Positions 26,401 through 34,381 are shown, numbered from the stretch's first letter. The stretch: DNA of 64,000 bases from Neorhizobium vignae (GCF_000732195.1 NZ_JNNU01000024.1:17008-81007), one strand, 5' to 3'. A program made the numbers and translations. Notes: generated by a model from the sequence alone, not told the origin.

Positions 26401-26969
26401 ACCTGCTCGGCGAGGAACAGTCCGGCCATATCAAGGAAGTCGGTTTCGAGCTCTACCAGCAGATGCTGGAGGAAGCCGTTGCGGAAGTGAAGGGCGACGA
26501 CGAGATCACCGATACCGGCTGGTCGCCGCAGATTTCCGTCGGCATCACCGTGATGATCCCGGAAAGCTACGTGCCCGACCTGCATCTGCGCATGGGTCTC
26601 TACCGCCGCCTCGGCGAGGTCGCGGACCTGTCCGAGATCGATGGTTTCGGCGCGGAAATGGTCGACCGTTTCGGCCCGATGCCGGTCGAGGTGCAGAACC
26701 TGCTGAAGGTGGTCTATATCAAGTCGCTCTGCCGCAAGGCCAATGTCGAGAAGCTCGATGCCGGCCCCAAGGGCATCGTCGTCACCTTCCGCGACAAGCA
26801 GTTCCCGAACCCGGCCAACCTTGTCGGTTATATCGCCAAGCAGGGGACGCTCGCCAAGATCCGCCCGGACCACAGCGTCTTCCTCACCCGCGATCTGCCG
26901 TCCCCTGAAAAACGGCTGACGGCCGCAGCCCAGGTGATGACCCAGTTCGCGGAACTGGCCAAATCGTGA
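23448..26969 (+). CDS. mfd: Transcription-repair coupling factor
   Basis: Mfd removes RNA polymerase stalled at DNA lesions and recruits UvrA. The 1173-residue protein shows the UvrB-homology part (about 1-350, including PAWDCLPYDRVSPSAD), the RNA polymerase interaction domain (about 500-570; LVVHAEHGIGRFVGL), and a RecG-like helicase core with Walker A VCGDVGFGKTEVALRAAF, LIIDEEQHFGVKHKERL, LSATPIPRTLQLAMTG and QLRGRVGRSKVRAFAL. A TRCF C-terminal domain completes it. Length is normal. The stop codon abuts the stop of the convergent DMT transporter with no base between. Confidence 0.97.
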   Translation: MNSGPMIPGFDAKKIAAAQTPLTIGNVPPGMEPLIVAELARAGQAVAYVLSDGQRMLDLEQMLSFVAPEIPVLTLPAWDCLPYDRVSPSADVSARRLAALSGLISHARKPHAAIVLVTVNAMLQKIAPAEIIESLAFSAKPGNQIRMDDIAARLERNGFERVATVREVGEFAVRGGILDVFVPGTEEPVRLDFFGDTLESIRSFDPASQRTTGQARALDLNPMSEVTLTPDTISRFRKNYLSLFGAATRDDALYQAVSEGRRYPGMEHWLPLFYDGLETAFDYLKGFRIVTDHTAREAAGERSKLVLDYYEARRDSGTQGKGAAAQAAPYKPVSPGQLYLESKAFAAALDAVNAVRLTPFNEMDAEGRRVVTLDAHTGPRWAKNQTEEKDRDERVNVFDLVVKHIADKRAEGFKVLVTGWSAGSLDRLLQVLDERGLKRINQIDKLADLDKLEKGEAASAVLSLEAGFETGNIVVIGEQDILGDRMVRRGKRRKRGANFLTEVAGLDEGSLVVHAEHGIGRFVGLVTIEAAGAPRACLELHYADQAKLFLPVENIDLLSRYGSDAAEAQLDKLGGGAWQARKAKLKKRLLDMADALIRIAATRITRRAPVLTTPEGLYDEFAARFPYDETEDQANAIDSVRDDLGAGRPMDRLVCGDVGFGKTEVALRAAFFAAMNGAQVAVVVPTTLLSRQHFKTFRERFRGLPIKVEQASRLVPAKELAQTKKDLADGKVDIVVGTHALLGAGIQFANLGLLIIDEEQHFGVKHKERLKELKSDVHVLTLSATPIPRTLQLAMTGVRELSLITTPPVDRMAVRTFISPFDPLVIRETLMREHYRGGQSFYVCPRLADLPEIQAFLQSDVPELKVAVAHGQMAAGELEDIMNAFYDGKYDVLLSTTIVESGLDVPTANTLIVHRADMFGLAQLYQLRGRVGRSKVRAFALFTLPVNKQLTTTAERRLKVLQSLDTLGAGFQLASHDLDIRGAGNLLGEEQSGHIKEVGFELYQQMLEEAVAEVKGDDEITDTGWSPQISVGITVMIPESYVPDLHLRMGLYRRLGEVADLSEIDGFGAEMVDRFGPMPVEVQNLLKVVYIKSLCRKANVEKLDAGPKGIVVTFRDKQFPNPANLVGYIAKQGTLAKIRPDHSVFLTRDLPSPEKRLTAAAQVMTQFAELAKS

Positions 26970-27908
26970 TTATATGTCGGATTTGTTCTCGGGGACGGTG
27001 ACGACGGCGGCCTGCTGATCCGTGGCGACGGACGCGGGCAGGCGCACGTCGCGTGCCCGCTCGCGGGCGAGCGTCAGGAGGCCGGAACCGATGATCAGCA
27101 CGATGCCGATCAACATCGGCAGGTCGACCTTGTCGCCGAAGACGAGGTAGCCGAACAGGATGGCCCAAAGCATCTGGCTGTATTGGGTCGGCCCAATCAC
27201 GGCGGCGGGCGCGTAGTTGGCGGCATACATGAGCCAGACGGTGGCGAGTGCCGACAGCAGGCCGTATCCCGCGAGCATGGCCCATTGCGGGAGGGTCGGC
27301 CAGTGGAAGTCCGGGATCATCAGGATGCCGAGGATGACGAGAACGCCAAGCACGCCAGCGCCGTAGAGCGAGATGTGCTTCTCCGATGGTCCAACGGCGC
27401 GATAGACGATGATCGAGATCGCCCCGGAAAACCCGGCAAAAACCGCACCGACATGCCCGATCGAAAGCTCGCGAAAGCCCGGGCGCAATATGACCAGAAC
27501 GCCGATGAAGCCGATGATCACGGCGCCCCAGCGCCGGATTCCGACCGTCTCCTTGAGGAACAGCACCGACATGATCGTCACGAAGGACGGCAGCAGGAAG
27601 ATCAGCGCGAAGGCTTCCGCCATCGACAGATAGGTGAAGGCCGCGACACTGCCGATCGTCCCGACGGCCGCCGAGAAGAAGCGCAGGACCCAGAGCGGCC
27701 GGTTGGTGCTTCTCACCACGTCGAGCCAGCTGTCGCCTGGTTTCATGAGATAGGGAAAACCGGCGAGCATGAAGACGGCGCCGAAAAAGCCCATTTCATA
27801 GGGCGTCAGCGCGCCGTCGATCATCTTGACGCTGGCATCGCTCCAGGAATAGGCGGCAAACGAGGCGAAGGCGAGAAGGACGCCTTTCGGGGTCTGGTCG
27901 ATACGCAC
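26970..27908 (-). CDS. DMT-superfamily (EamA) transporter
   Basis: This 312-residue inner-membrane protein has about ten hydrophobic helices in two EamA repeats (for example FFSAAVGTIGSVAAFTYLSMAEA and AVIGPTQYSQMLWAILFGYLVFGD). Such proteins export or import metabolites; S-adenosylmethionine and amino acids are known cases. The frame starts with GTG at 27908. It follows the FrnE-like gene by 15 bases on the same strand, so they are probably cotranscribed. The final 40 residues are a hydrophilic tail. Substrate unknown. Confidence 0.9.
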   Translation of the reverse strand: MRIDQTPKGVLLAFASFAAYSWSDASVKMIDGALTPYEMGFFGAVFMLAGFPYLMKPGDSWLDVVRSTNRPLWVLRFFSAAVGTIGSVAAFTYLSMAEAFALIFLLPSFVTIMSVLFLKETVGIRRWGAVIIGFIGVLVILRPGFRELSIGHVGAVFAGFSGAISIIVYRAVGPSEKHISLYGAGVLGVLVILGILMIPDFHWPTLPQWAMLAGYGLLSALATVWLMYAANYAPAAVIGPTQYSQMLWAILFGYLVFGDKVDLPMLIGIVLIIGSGLLTLARERARDVRLPASVATDQQAAVVTVPENKSDI

Positions 27909-27923
27909 GCGGTCGGTCCGTTC

Positions 27924-28595
27924 TCAGATCATGCCTTTGCGGGCTTCCGCTTTCAGCTTGGCGATTTCTCGCAGCGCATTTGCAAACACATCCGGTGTCT
28001 GCGCGCCGCTGACCGCATATTGTCCGTCGATGATGAAGAACGGCACGCCGGTCACGCCCATCTTCTGGGCCGCCTCGATTTCCCCGAGAACAGTGTCCTT
28101 GTCGGCGTCGCTCGCCAGAAGGTTCTCGATGACCTTGCGGTCCAGGCCGGATTTTTCGGCGATGTCGGCGAGCACGGCGTGGTCGCCGACATTGCGGCCC
28201 TCCTCGAAATTCGCCTTGAACAGGGCAGTCGCTACCTTGTCCTGAATGTGGCGGTCTTCGACGATCGCCCAATGCAGCAGGCGATGGGCATCGAGCGTAT
28301 TGGGGCCGATCTTGATCGCCTCGAAATTATACTTGATGCCGACCTCTTCGCCGAGTTTCGTCAGCATGTCGTGGGCGCGTTCGACGGCCTGTTTGCCGCC
28401 GAGCTTGGCGGCTAGATCGGCCTGACGATCGACGCCCTCGGGCGGATGGTCCGGGTTGAGCCGATAAGGGCGCCAGTTGATGTCGACGCCGATTTCGTCC
28501 TGCACTTCGGCGACCGCCAGTTCCATCCTTGCCTTGCCGAGGTAACACCACGGGCAGACGATATCCGAAACGATGTCGATGGTTACGCGCTCCAT
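27924..28595 (-). CDS. FrnE-like DsbA-family oxidoreductase
   Basis: This 223-residue thioredoxin-fold protein carries an active site CPWC near the N terminus (SDIVCPWCYLGKARME) and the family C-terminal part GVTGVPFFIIDGQYAVSGAQTPD with the cis-proline loop. No signal peptide is present, so it acts in the cytoplasm, as expected for the FrnE/2-hydroxychromene isomerase-like group. The start at 28595 follows AGGAC; the longer frame from 28676 runs into the neighbouring gene. It lies 37 bases after the peptide-binding protein gene. Confidence 0.92.
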   Translation of the reverse strand: MERVTIDIVSDIVCPWCYLGKARMELAVAEVQDEIGVDINWRPYRLNPDHPPEGVDRQADLAAKLGGKQAVERAHDMLTKLGEEVGIKYNFEAIKIGPNTLDAHRLLHWAIVEDRHIQDKVATALFKANFEEGRNVGDHAVLADIAEKSGLDRKVIENLLASDADKDTVLGEIEAAQKMGVTGVPFFIIDGQYAVSGAQTPDVFANALREIAKLKAEARKGMI

Positions 28596-28632
28596 GGCGG
28601 CGTCCTTTCTTCGGTAACCGGAAGAGACTGGA

Positions 28633-30447
28633 TTATTGCGCCCGTTTATCCCACCAGGTGTTGAGCTGGTAGCCATAGAGCGGGAGTTTTCCCGGATAAC
28701 CGATATACTTGCGACGCGCCACCCATTGATCGGGGATATGATATAGCGGAACGAGATAGTGACCGGAAATCAGCATCCGGTCGTAAGCCCGCACCGCGGC
28801 CTCGAAATCCTCCTTGCTGCGAACCGTCAGCATGGTCTCGATCAGCCTGTCGAGATCGGGATCCGCAGTGCCGGCAAAATTGAAACTGCCGTCGCGATTG
28901 CGGGAATCGGATCCCCAGCGACCGACCTGTTCGATGCCGGGCGACAGGGACGCGGGATAGGACTTGACGATCATGTCATAGTCGAAATTGCCGGAGCGGG
29001 CCTGGTACTGGGCATCGTCGACGGTGCGGATCGACATGTCGACGCCGATCATCTTCAGCGTCCGCTGATAGGCGATCGCGAGTTTTTCCTGGTCCTGGGT
29101 CTGGGTCATGACCTCGAAGGTCAACGGCCTGCCGGAAGCGTCCGTCATCCTGCCGTTCCTGATCGCGTAGCCACCCTTCTTGAGCAGTTCGACCGCGTCG
29201 CGCAGCACCTTGCGATCCGCACCCGAAGCGTCGGTTTTGGCCAGATGATAGGTGCCGTCGAGGACTGCCGGTTCGATCCGGTCCTTGATGACTCCAAGGA
29301 TCTTGAGCTCCCGCTCGTCGGCCGGCTTGCCGAGGGAGGAGAGGGGCGAGTTCTGCCAGAAGCTTTCCGTGCGGGTATAGGCGCCCTCGAAAAGGTTCTT
29401 GTTGGCCCATTCGAAATCGAAGGCGAGCGACAGGCCGGCGCGCACGTTCACGTCGGCGAAGATCGAACGTCTCGTGTTGAACACGAAACCGAGCATGCCG
29501 GTCGGCAGCTGCGGCTTGAACGCATCCTTGATCACGTCGCCATTCTGGACCGCGGGAAAATCGTAGGTCCGCGTCCAATGTGTCGGACTGCCGTCGGGAT
29601 AGATGTCGATAGCGCCCTTCTTGAAGGCCTCGAACAACGTGTTGTCCTGCAGGAAATATTCGACGCTGATCTGATCGTAATTGTCGAAACCCACCTTGGC
29701 CGGAATATCCTTGCCCCAGTAACCCGGATCCCGTTCATAGACGATGCGTTCTCCGGGCGAAATGGACTTGATCCGATAAGGACCGGAGCCTACCGGCGGC
29801 TTCAGCGTCGACTGATCGAAAGTGGCGGGATCGGTTGCGTGTTTCGGCAGGATCGGGGTGCCGGTGGCGAGTATCAGCGGAAACTCCCGGTCGGCCTTTT
29901 CGTTGAAGGTCAAACGGACGCCATGCTCGCCGACCTTCTCCATTTTGGCGACGGGCGCCAGTCGGGATGAGAAGGGAATGCGGGCCTTGTCGCGCAACAG
30001 TTCAAACGAAAAGATCACATCATCCGGGGTCACCGGTTGGCCATCCGACCATTTCGCCTTCGGATTGAGATTGAACTGGATGAAGGTCCGGTCGTCATTC
30101 CATTCGACGCTCTCGGCCAGCAGCCCATAAAGCGTGAACGCCTCGTCGCTAGAACGCGTCATCAGCGATTCGAAGATAAGATTGCCGAAGGCCGGGTCCC
30201 AGATGCCGCGCGCCGAGGTGCGCATGCTTTTCAGGATGAACGGATTGAGGCTGTCGAACGTGCCGACAACGCCATAGGTTATGCGCCCGCCCTTCTTCAC
30301 GTCCGGGTTCACGTAAGGGAAATGCTTGTAGTCGGGGCCAAGCGCCGGACTGCCGTGCATGGCTATCCCGTGGACCGGTTCGGCCAGGGCCGGGGTGCCG
30401 ATGAGAAGCGCGGCGATGAGGGGAAGAAAGCGTCGCATGGGACCCAT
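28633..30447 (-). CDS. Periplasmic oligopeptide-binding protein of family 5 (YejA-like)
   Basis: This 604-residue ABC-transporter substrate-binding protein has a signal peptide (RRFLPLIAALLIGTPALA, cleavage after Ala22) and the SBP_bac_5 fold: TYGVVGTFDSLNPFILK, WSDGQPVTPDDVIFSFELL, PVGSGPYRIKSISPGERIVYERDPGYWG and FNTRRSIFADVNVRAGLSLAFD. The N-terminal GIAMHGSPALGPDYKHFPYVN matches YejA, which serves the YejABEF importer of peptides such as microcin C. No permease or ATPase genes lie nearby in the window, so it is an orphan and may use a transporter encoded elsewhere. Confidence 0.92.
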   Translation of the reverse strand: MGPMRRFLPLIAALLIGTPALAEPVHGIAMHGSPALGPDYKHFPYVNPDVKKGGRITYGVVGTFDSLNPFILKSMRTSARGIWDPAFGNLIFESLMTRSSDEAFTLYGLLAESVEWNDDRTFIQFNLNPKAKWSDGQPVTPDDVIFSFELLRDKARIPFSSRLAPVAKMEKVGEHGVRLTFNEKADREFPLILATGTPILPKHATDPATFDQSTLKPPVGSGPYRIKSISPGERIVYERDPGYWGKDIPAKVGFDNYDQISVEYFLQDNTLFEAFKKGAIDIYPDGSPTHWTRTYDFPAVQNGDVIKDAFKPQLPTGMLGFVFNTRRSIFADVNVRAGLSLAFDFEWANKNLFEGAYTRTESFWQNSPLSSLGKPADERELKILGVIKDRIEPAVLDGTYHLAKTDASGADRKVLRDAVELLKKGGYAIRNGRMTDASGRPLTFEVMTQTQDQEKLAIAYQRTLKMIGVDMSIRTVDDAQYQARSGNFDYDMIVKSYPASLSPGIEQVGRWGSDSRNRDGSFNFAGTADPDLDRLIETMLTVRSKEDFEAAVRAYDRMLISGHYLVPLYHIPDQWVARRKYIGYPGKLPLYGYQLNTWWDKRAQ

Positions 30448-30723
30448 GGCGGTGAAATCCTCGCTGATTCGCCTGCAAAATAGCGCATGCCAGGAGGCGC
30501 ACCAACCATCGCGATGTGCAAAAGAGTGATCGCCGACTTTAACTCCTTGTCAAAAAATACGAAAGAGGGACTGGATATCGATGTCTGCCCGATGTAACAG
30601 GTTGGCCACACGGGCGGGTCATTCAATTGCCTCATTTGACCGACAGGTCACAGGCAGTAGGACACCCCGAGGGAGTTGACGGCGTCTGCCGTACCCAGCG
30701 GATTTCAGGAGACGGATCTCGTT
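30448..30723. other. Divergent intergenic region between yejA-like gene and ialB-like gene
   Basis: This 276-base region holds the promoters of two divergent genes. The part 30530-30570 is AT-rich. A perfect TGACC/GGTCA inverted repeat sits at 30637-30650 and is listed separately. TTGACC at 30636-30641 could be the -35 element for the plus-strand gene, but its -10 partner is weak. No small gene was seen. Confidence 0.55.
30637..30650. promoter_or_regulatory. TGACC-GACA-GGTCA inverted repeat, TetR-like operator candidate
   Basis: TGACC (30637-30641) and GGTCA (30646-30650) are perfect complements around GACA. The form resembles operators of TetR-family repressors, which often contain TGACC/GGTCA arms. 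The repeat overlaps a possible -35 element (TTGACC) of the IalB-family gene 74 bases downstream. No TetR gene is in the window, so the binding protein is unknown. Confidence 0.45.
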
Positions 30724-31371
30724 ATGATGCTTAAGGCAACCCAAGTTCTGCGGACGGCGATGTCCGCTCTCGCTCTTTCGGCCGGCGCAGCAGCGCTGCC
30801 GGTTGCAGCCCTGGCACAGGATGCTCCGGCCGCAGCCGCTCCCGGTGCGCCGCCGCTCGGCTGGTTCAAGACCTGCACCAAGCAGGACGACAGCGATCTC
30901 TGCGTCGTGCAGAACATCATTGCCGCCCAGAACGGTCAGCTCATCACCGCGGTCGGCCTGATCACGGTCGAAGGCAAGGTCAACCGCAAGATCATGCAGG
31001 TTTCGGTACCGACCGCGCGCCTCGTGCCGCCCGGTATCGTCATGCAGATCGACGGCGGCAAGGGCCAGAAGCTCGATTACATCGTATGCCTTCCGGACAA
31101 GTGCACCGCCGAAGTGCCGCTGACCGACGCCATGATCGCCAGCCTCAAGAAGGGTGGCGAGGTGGTCTTCACGTCGATCAATTTCCGCCGCGCTCCGAAC
31201 CCGATCAAGGTTCCGCTCACCGGCTTCACCGGCGTATTCGACGGTCCGGCCATGCCGCAGGAACAAATCGCTCAGAGCCAGCGCAGCCTCGAGGAAGGCA
31301 TGCAGCGCAAGGCGGAAGAGACCCGCAAGAAGCTGGAAGACGCACAGAACTCTGCAAAGCAGGGTCAGTAA
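30724..31371 (+). CDS. Invasion-associated locus B (IalB) family exported protein
   Basis: This 215-residue exported protein has a signal peptide (residues about 1-31, ending AALPVAALA), an Ala/Pro-rich linker and an IalB domain with WFKTCTKQDDSDLCVVQN and LDYIVCLPDKCTAEVPL. Four cysteines probably form two disulfides. A helical charged tail rich in Gln, Arg and Lys follows. IalB was described in Bartonella as a factor for erythrocyte invasion; in free-living rhizobia the family is widespread and its role is unclear. GGAGA precedes the ATG at 30724, and a terminator follows the stop. Confidence 0.92.
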   Translation: MMLKATQVLRTAMSALALSAGAAALPVAALAQDAPAAAAPGAPPLGWFKTCTKQDDSDLCVVQNIIAAQNGQLITAVGLITVEGKVNRKIMQVSVPTARLVPPGIVMQIDGGKGQKLDYIVCLPDKCTAEVPLTDAMIASLKKGGEVVFTSINFRRAPNPIKVPLTGFTGVFDGPAMPQEQIAQSQRSLEEGMQRKAEETRKKLEDAQNSAKQGQ

Positions 31372-31395
31372 GTTCCAGTCTGAACCAAACAGCTG

Positions 31396-31420
31396 AAAGC
31401 CCGGCCATGCGCCGGGCTTT
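31396..31420 (+). terminator. Hairpin terminator after the ialB-like gene
   Basis: AAAGCCCGG (31396-31404) pairs perfectly with CCGGGCTTT (31412-31420) around a 7-base loop. It begins 24 bases after the stop codon. The T-run is short (TTTGTGATT), so termination may be partial. Confidence 0.75.
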
Positions 31421-31435
31421 GTGATTCCGGACATG

Positions 31436-31463
31436 AAAAAAGCGCCGGCAGAATGCCGACGCC
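31436..31463 (-). terminator. Rho-independent terminator of hspQ
   Basis: On the minus strand GGCGTCGGCA pairs with TGCCGGCGC around a 3-base loop, with one mismatch or wobble, and is followed by six T residues (31441-31436). It lies 25 bases after the hspQ stop codon and faces the terminator of the convergent IalB-family gene. Confidence 0.8.
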
Positions 31464-31487
31464 TTGTCCGAGTTTTGTGAATTCGGG

Positions 31488-31817
31488 TTAGTGGGCCAGT
31501 ATGATCTTGGGCTTCAACTGACCGGATGGGCCGCGATCGAAGATCTGGTAGACCTGCGGATTGCGCAGCGGAGCATCGTTTTCGTCGTGTTCCAGGTTCT
31601 GCTCCGAGACATACGCCACATACTCCGTCTCGTCATTCTCCGCGAGGAGATGATAGAAGGGCTGGTCCTTGTTCGGCCGGATTTCCGCGGGAATGGAATT
31701 CCACCATTCTTCCGTATTGGCGAATTCCGGATCCACATCGAACACGACGCCCCGGAACGGAAAAACCTTGTGGCGGACCACTTCTCCGATGGTGAATTTA
31801 GCGTTGCGTTGTTTCAT
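31488..31817 (-). CDS. hspQ: Heat shock protein HspQ (YccV family)
   Basis: This 109-residue protein shows FTIGEVVRHKVFPFRGVVFDVDPEF, EEWWNSIPAEIRPNKDQPFYHLLAEND and YVAYVSEQNLEHDE, the signature of the small HspQ/YccV (hemimethylated DNA-binding domain) family. In enterobacteria HspQ modulates Lon protease and affects DnaA stability. AAAGGA lies ahead of the ATG at 31817. A perfect GGGAAT-AAA-ATTCCC repeat is about 30 bases upstream of the start and may be regulatory. Confidence 0.93.
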   Translation of the reverse strand: MKQRNAKFTIGEVVRHKVFPFRGVVFDVDPEFANTEEWWNSIPAEIRPNKDQPFYHLLAENDETEYVAYVSEQNLEHDENDAPLRNPQVYQIFDRGPSGQLKPKIILAH

Positions 31818-31845
31818 GGTGCGATGTCCTTTCGCATCCTAATGT

Positions 31846-31860
31846 GGGAATAAAATTCCC
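31846..31860. promoter_or_regulatory. GGGAAT-AAA-ATTCCC inverted repeat upstream of hspQ
   Basis: The two arms are perfect complements around AAA and lie 29 bases before the hspQ ATG. The site could be an operator or form the base of a 5' mRNA hairpin. It is not the CIRCE element (TTAGCACTC-N9-GAGTGCTAA), and no heat-shock promoter was clearly recognised. Confidence 0.35.
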
Positions 31861-31910
31861 CGACATCAAGAGATTAATGCAAGCCGGCTTGCTTCGTTCC
31901 ACGGATAGAC

Positions 31911-32834
31911 TTAAGGCTTAGTCAGCCTCCGCGGCCCGGTCGTCGCCAGAACTATGCCGCCGAGCACCAGAACGATGCCGACCGCGTGATATCTTTCAAA
32001 AGTTTCGCCGAGGAATATCACCGCCATGACGATGGAAACCGGCGGCATCATGTAAAGCGTCACTCCCGCCGTCGCCGGGCCAAATATCCGCACCGTATGC
32101 TGAAAGCAGAAGAACGCTGCAAGCGAAGCAAACAGGATGATGCCGGCAATCTTCGACCAGGCTGACAACGTCGTCGGCAGCAGCCCGCCCTGGAAGAGTT
32201 CCCAGAGCGCCGGGGGCAGCAGGAGGAGCGACCCGGAAAAGCCGATCAGCCCGAACAGCGTGAATGGCCGGATCGCCTGGGCCGCCGGGCGTCGCAGCAG
32301 GAGCGAGTAGATCGCAAAAGCAATCGCCGCCACGAGCATGCCGAGGTCGCCGACATTGAAATTCATGTGCGCCAAGGCGCCGACATCGCCACGCAGCACG
32401 ATTGCCGCCACGCCGGCGAATGCGACTGCCATGCCCAAGAGCTCCCGACCGCCGATCCGGCGGCCGGAAAACTGCCATTCGAAAAGGATGATGAACAGCG
32501 ATGACGTCGTGTAGATCAGCGTAGCATTCGATGCCGTCGTCAGCGTTAGCGCCCAATAAACGAAGCCGCCGCTGATGCCGATGCTCAAGAAACCCAGCCA
32601 CAGCCAGAGCCAGGTATGCCGGCGCACAAAGGTCCAGGCAGCCGCCCAGTCGAGATACAGCAACGGCACGATGATCAGCGTTGCTCCGGCCCAGCGGATG
32701 AAGGCGGTGATGAACGGCCCGATCTCGCCGATCACGCCGCGTCCGAAGATCAGGTTGCTGGAAAAGAACACGGGCACAAGGGCGAAGATCACCCAGTCGA
32801 TCGGGCGCGGCTGTGGTGAGTTGGGGGAGGTCAT
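31911..32834 (-). CDS. DMT-superfamily (EamA) transporter
   Basis: This inner-membrane protein of about 307 residues has ten hydrophobic helices in two EamA repeats (LGFLSIGISGGFVYWALTLTTASNATLIYT and FFCFQHTVRIFGPATAGVTLYMMPP are parts of each). The frame opens with GTG at 32840, but ATG at 32834 is likely used. It is followed by hspQ on the same strand after about 93 bases and preceded by the glnA terminator, so it has its own promoter. It is only distantly similar to the DMT protein at 26970. Confidence 0.9.
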   Translation of the reverse strand: MTSPNSPQPRPIDWVIFALVPVFFSSNLIFGRGVIGEIGPFITAFIRWAGATLIIVPLLYLDWAAAWTFVRRHTWLWLWLGFLSIGISGGFVYWALTLTTASNATLIYTTSSLFIILFEWQFSGRRIGGRELLGMAVAFAGVAAIVLRGDVGALAHMNFNVGDLGMLVAAIAFAIYSLLLRRPAAQAIRPFTLFGLIGFSGSLLLLPPALWELFQGGLLPTTLSAWSKIAGIILFASLAAFFCFQHTVRIFGPATAGVTLYMMPPVSIVMAVIFLGETFERYHAVGIVLVLGGIVLATTGPRRLTKP

Positions 32835-32881
32835 CGGCACACCGGCAATGGAGGCGCAAGCCGCAAGGCTCGGCGAAATGG

Positions 32882-32910
32882 AAAACGGCGGGCTTGCGGC
32901 CCGCCGTTTT
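32882..32910 (-). terminator. Strong terminator after glnA
   Basis: AAAACGGCGGGC (32882-32893) and GCCCGCCGTTTT (32899-32910) form a perfect 12-bp stem around TTGCG, with T/A runs at both ends so that it can work in either direction. It lies 37 bases after the glnA stop codon and separates glnA from the DMT transporter gene. Confidence 0.9.
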
Positions 32911-32946
32911 CAACGCAAGCAAGCGCGGAAATCGCGCCCAGTCGGA

Positions 32947-34356
32947 TCAGGCCGAATAATACATGTCGAACTCGACCGGATGTGGCGTCATTTCGAAGCG
33001 CATGACTTCCACCATCTTGAGTTCGATATAGGCGTCGATCTGGTCGTCGTCGAAGACGCCGCCGGCGGTCAGGAACTTGCGGTCGCGATCGAGATTTTCG
33101 AGGGCTTCGCGCAGGGAACCGCAGACGGTCGGGATCTTCTTCAGTTCCTTCGGCGGCAGGTCGTAGAGATCCTTGTCCATGGCCTTGCCGGGATGGATCT
33201 TATTCTTGATGCCGTCGAGGCCGGCCATCAGCATGGCGGCAAAGGCAAGATAGGGGTTTGCCAGCGGATCCGGGAAGCGGACTTCGACGCGCTTCGACTT
33301 CGGTCCTGTGCCGAAGGGGATGCGGCACGAAGCCGAGCGGTTGCGAGCCGAGTAAGCGAGCAGAACCGGTGCTTCATAACCCGGGACGAGACGCTTGTAG
33401 GAGTTCGTCGTCGGGTTGGTGAAGGCGTTGATCGCCTTGGCATGCTTGATGATGCCGCCGATATAGAAGAGGCAGCTCTCGGAAAGGCCGGCATATTCGT
33501 CGCCGGCGAAGGTCGGCTTGCCGTCCTTCCAGATCGACTGGTGCACGTGCATGCCCGAGCCGTTGTCGCCGAAGATCGGCTTCGGCATGAAGGTCGCGGT
33601 CTTGCCATAGGCATTGGCGACCTGGTGCACGACATACTTGTAGATCTGGATCTTGTCGGCGTTGCGCACCAGGGTGTCGAACTTGACGCCGAGTTCGTGC
33701 TGGGCGGAAGCCACTTCGTGGTGATGCTTTTCGACGACAACGCCCATCTCGGCGAGTACGGTCAGCATCTCGGAGCGCATGTCCTGCAGGCTGTCGACCG
33801 GCGGAACCGGAAAATAGCCACCCTTGACGCGCGGACGGTGACCGAGGTTGCCGGTCTCGTAGTCCGTGTCGTCGTTGGACGGCAGTTCGGACGAGTCGAG
33901 CTTGAAGCCCGTGTTATAAGGGTCCGCCTTGTACTTGACGTCGTCGAAGACGAAGAATTCCGGCTCCGGGCCGACAAACACGGTATCGCCGATGCCGGAT
34001 GCCTTCAGATAGGCCTCGGCCTTCTTGGCGGTGCCGCGCGGATCGCGGTTATAGGCTTCGCCCGAGATCGGATCGAGAATGTCGCAGAAGATGACCATGG
34101 TCGACTGGGCGAAGAACGGATCCATGTGAACCGTCGCCGGGTCCGGCATCAGCACCATGTCCGACTCGTTGATGGCCTTCCAGCCGCCGATCGAGGAACC
34201 GTCGAACATGACGCCGTCGGCGAACATGTCCTCATCGACGCAGACGACGTCCATGGTGACGTGCTGCAGCTTGCCCTTGGGGTCGGTAAAGCGCAGGTCC
34301 ACGAACTTGACGTCGTTTTCCTTGATTTGTTTCATGATTTCGCTTGCGCTCGTCAT
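32947..34356 (-). CDS. glnA: Glutamine synthetase, type I
   Basis: GlnA condenses ammonia and glutamate to glutamine and is the main entry of ammonium into metabolism. The 469-residue dodecameric enzyme shows FDGSSIGGWKAINESDMVL, GPEPEFFVFDD, NGSGMHVHQSIWKDG and NRSASCRIPFG. Tyr398, in KDLYDLPPKE, is the residue adenylylated by GlnE in this family. GAGGAGG before the ATG at 34356 is an excellent ribosome binding site. It follows glnB by 72 bases, an order known in rhizobia to give a glnBA transcript, with an internal hairpin between the two. Confidence 0.98.
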   Translation of the reverse strand: MTSASEIMKQIKENDVKFVDLRFTDPKGKLQHVTMDVVCVDEDMFADGVMFDGSSIGGWKAINESDMVLMPDPATVHMDPFFAQSTMVIFCDILDPISGEAYNRDPRGTAKKAEAYLKASGIGDTVFVGPEPEFFVFDDVKYKADPYNTGFKLDSSELPSNDDTDYETGNLGHRPRVKGGYFPVPPVDSLQDMRSEMLTVLAEMGVVVEKHHHEVASAQHELGVKFDTLVRNADKIQIYKYVVHQVANAYGKTATFMPKPIFGDNGSGMHVHQSIWKDGKPTFAGDEYAGLSESCLFYIGGIIKHAKAINAFTNPTTNSYKRLVPGYEAPVLLAYSARNRSASCRIPFGTGPKSKRVEVRFPDPLANPYLAFAAMLMAGLDGIKNKIHPGKAMDKDLYDLPPKELKKIPTVCGSLREALENLDRDRKFLTAGGVFDDDQIDAYIELKMVEVMRFEMTPHPVEFDMYYSA

Positions 34357-34381
34357 ATGGCCTCCTCGATGTACGATGACG

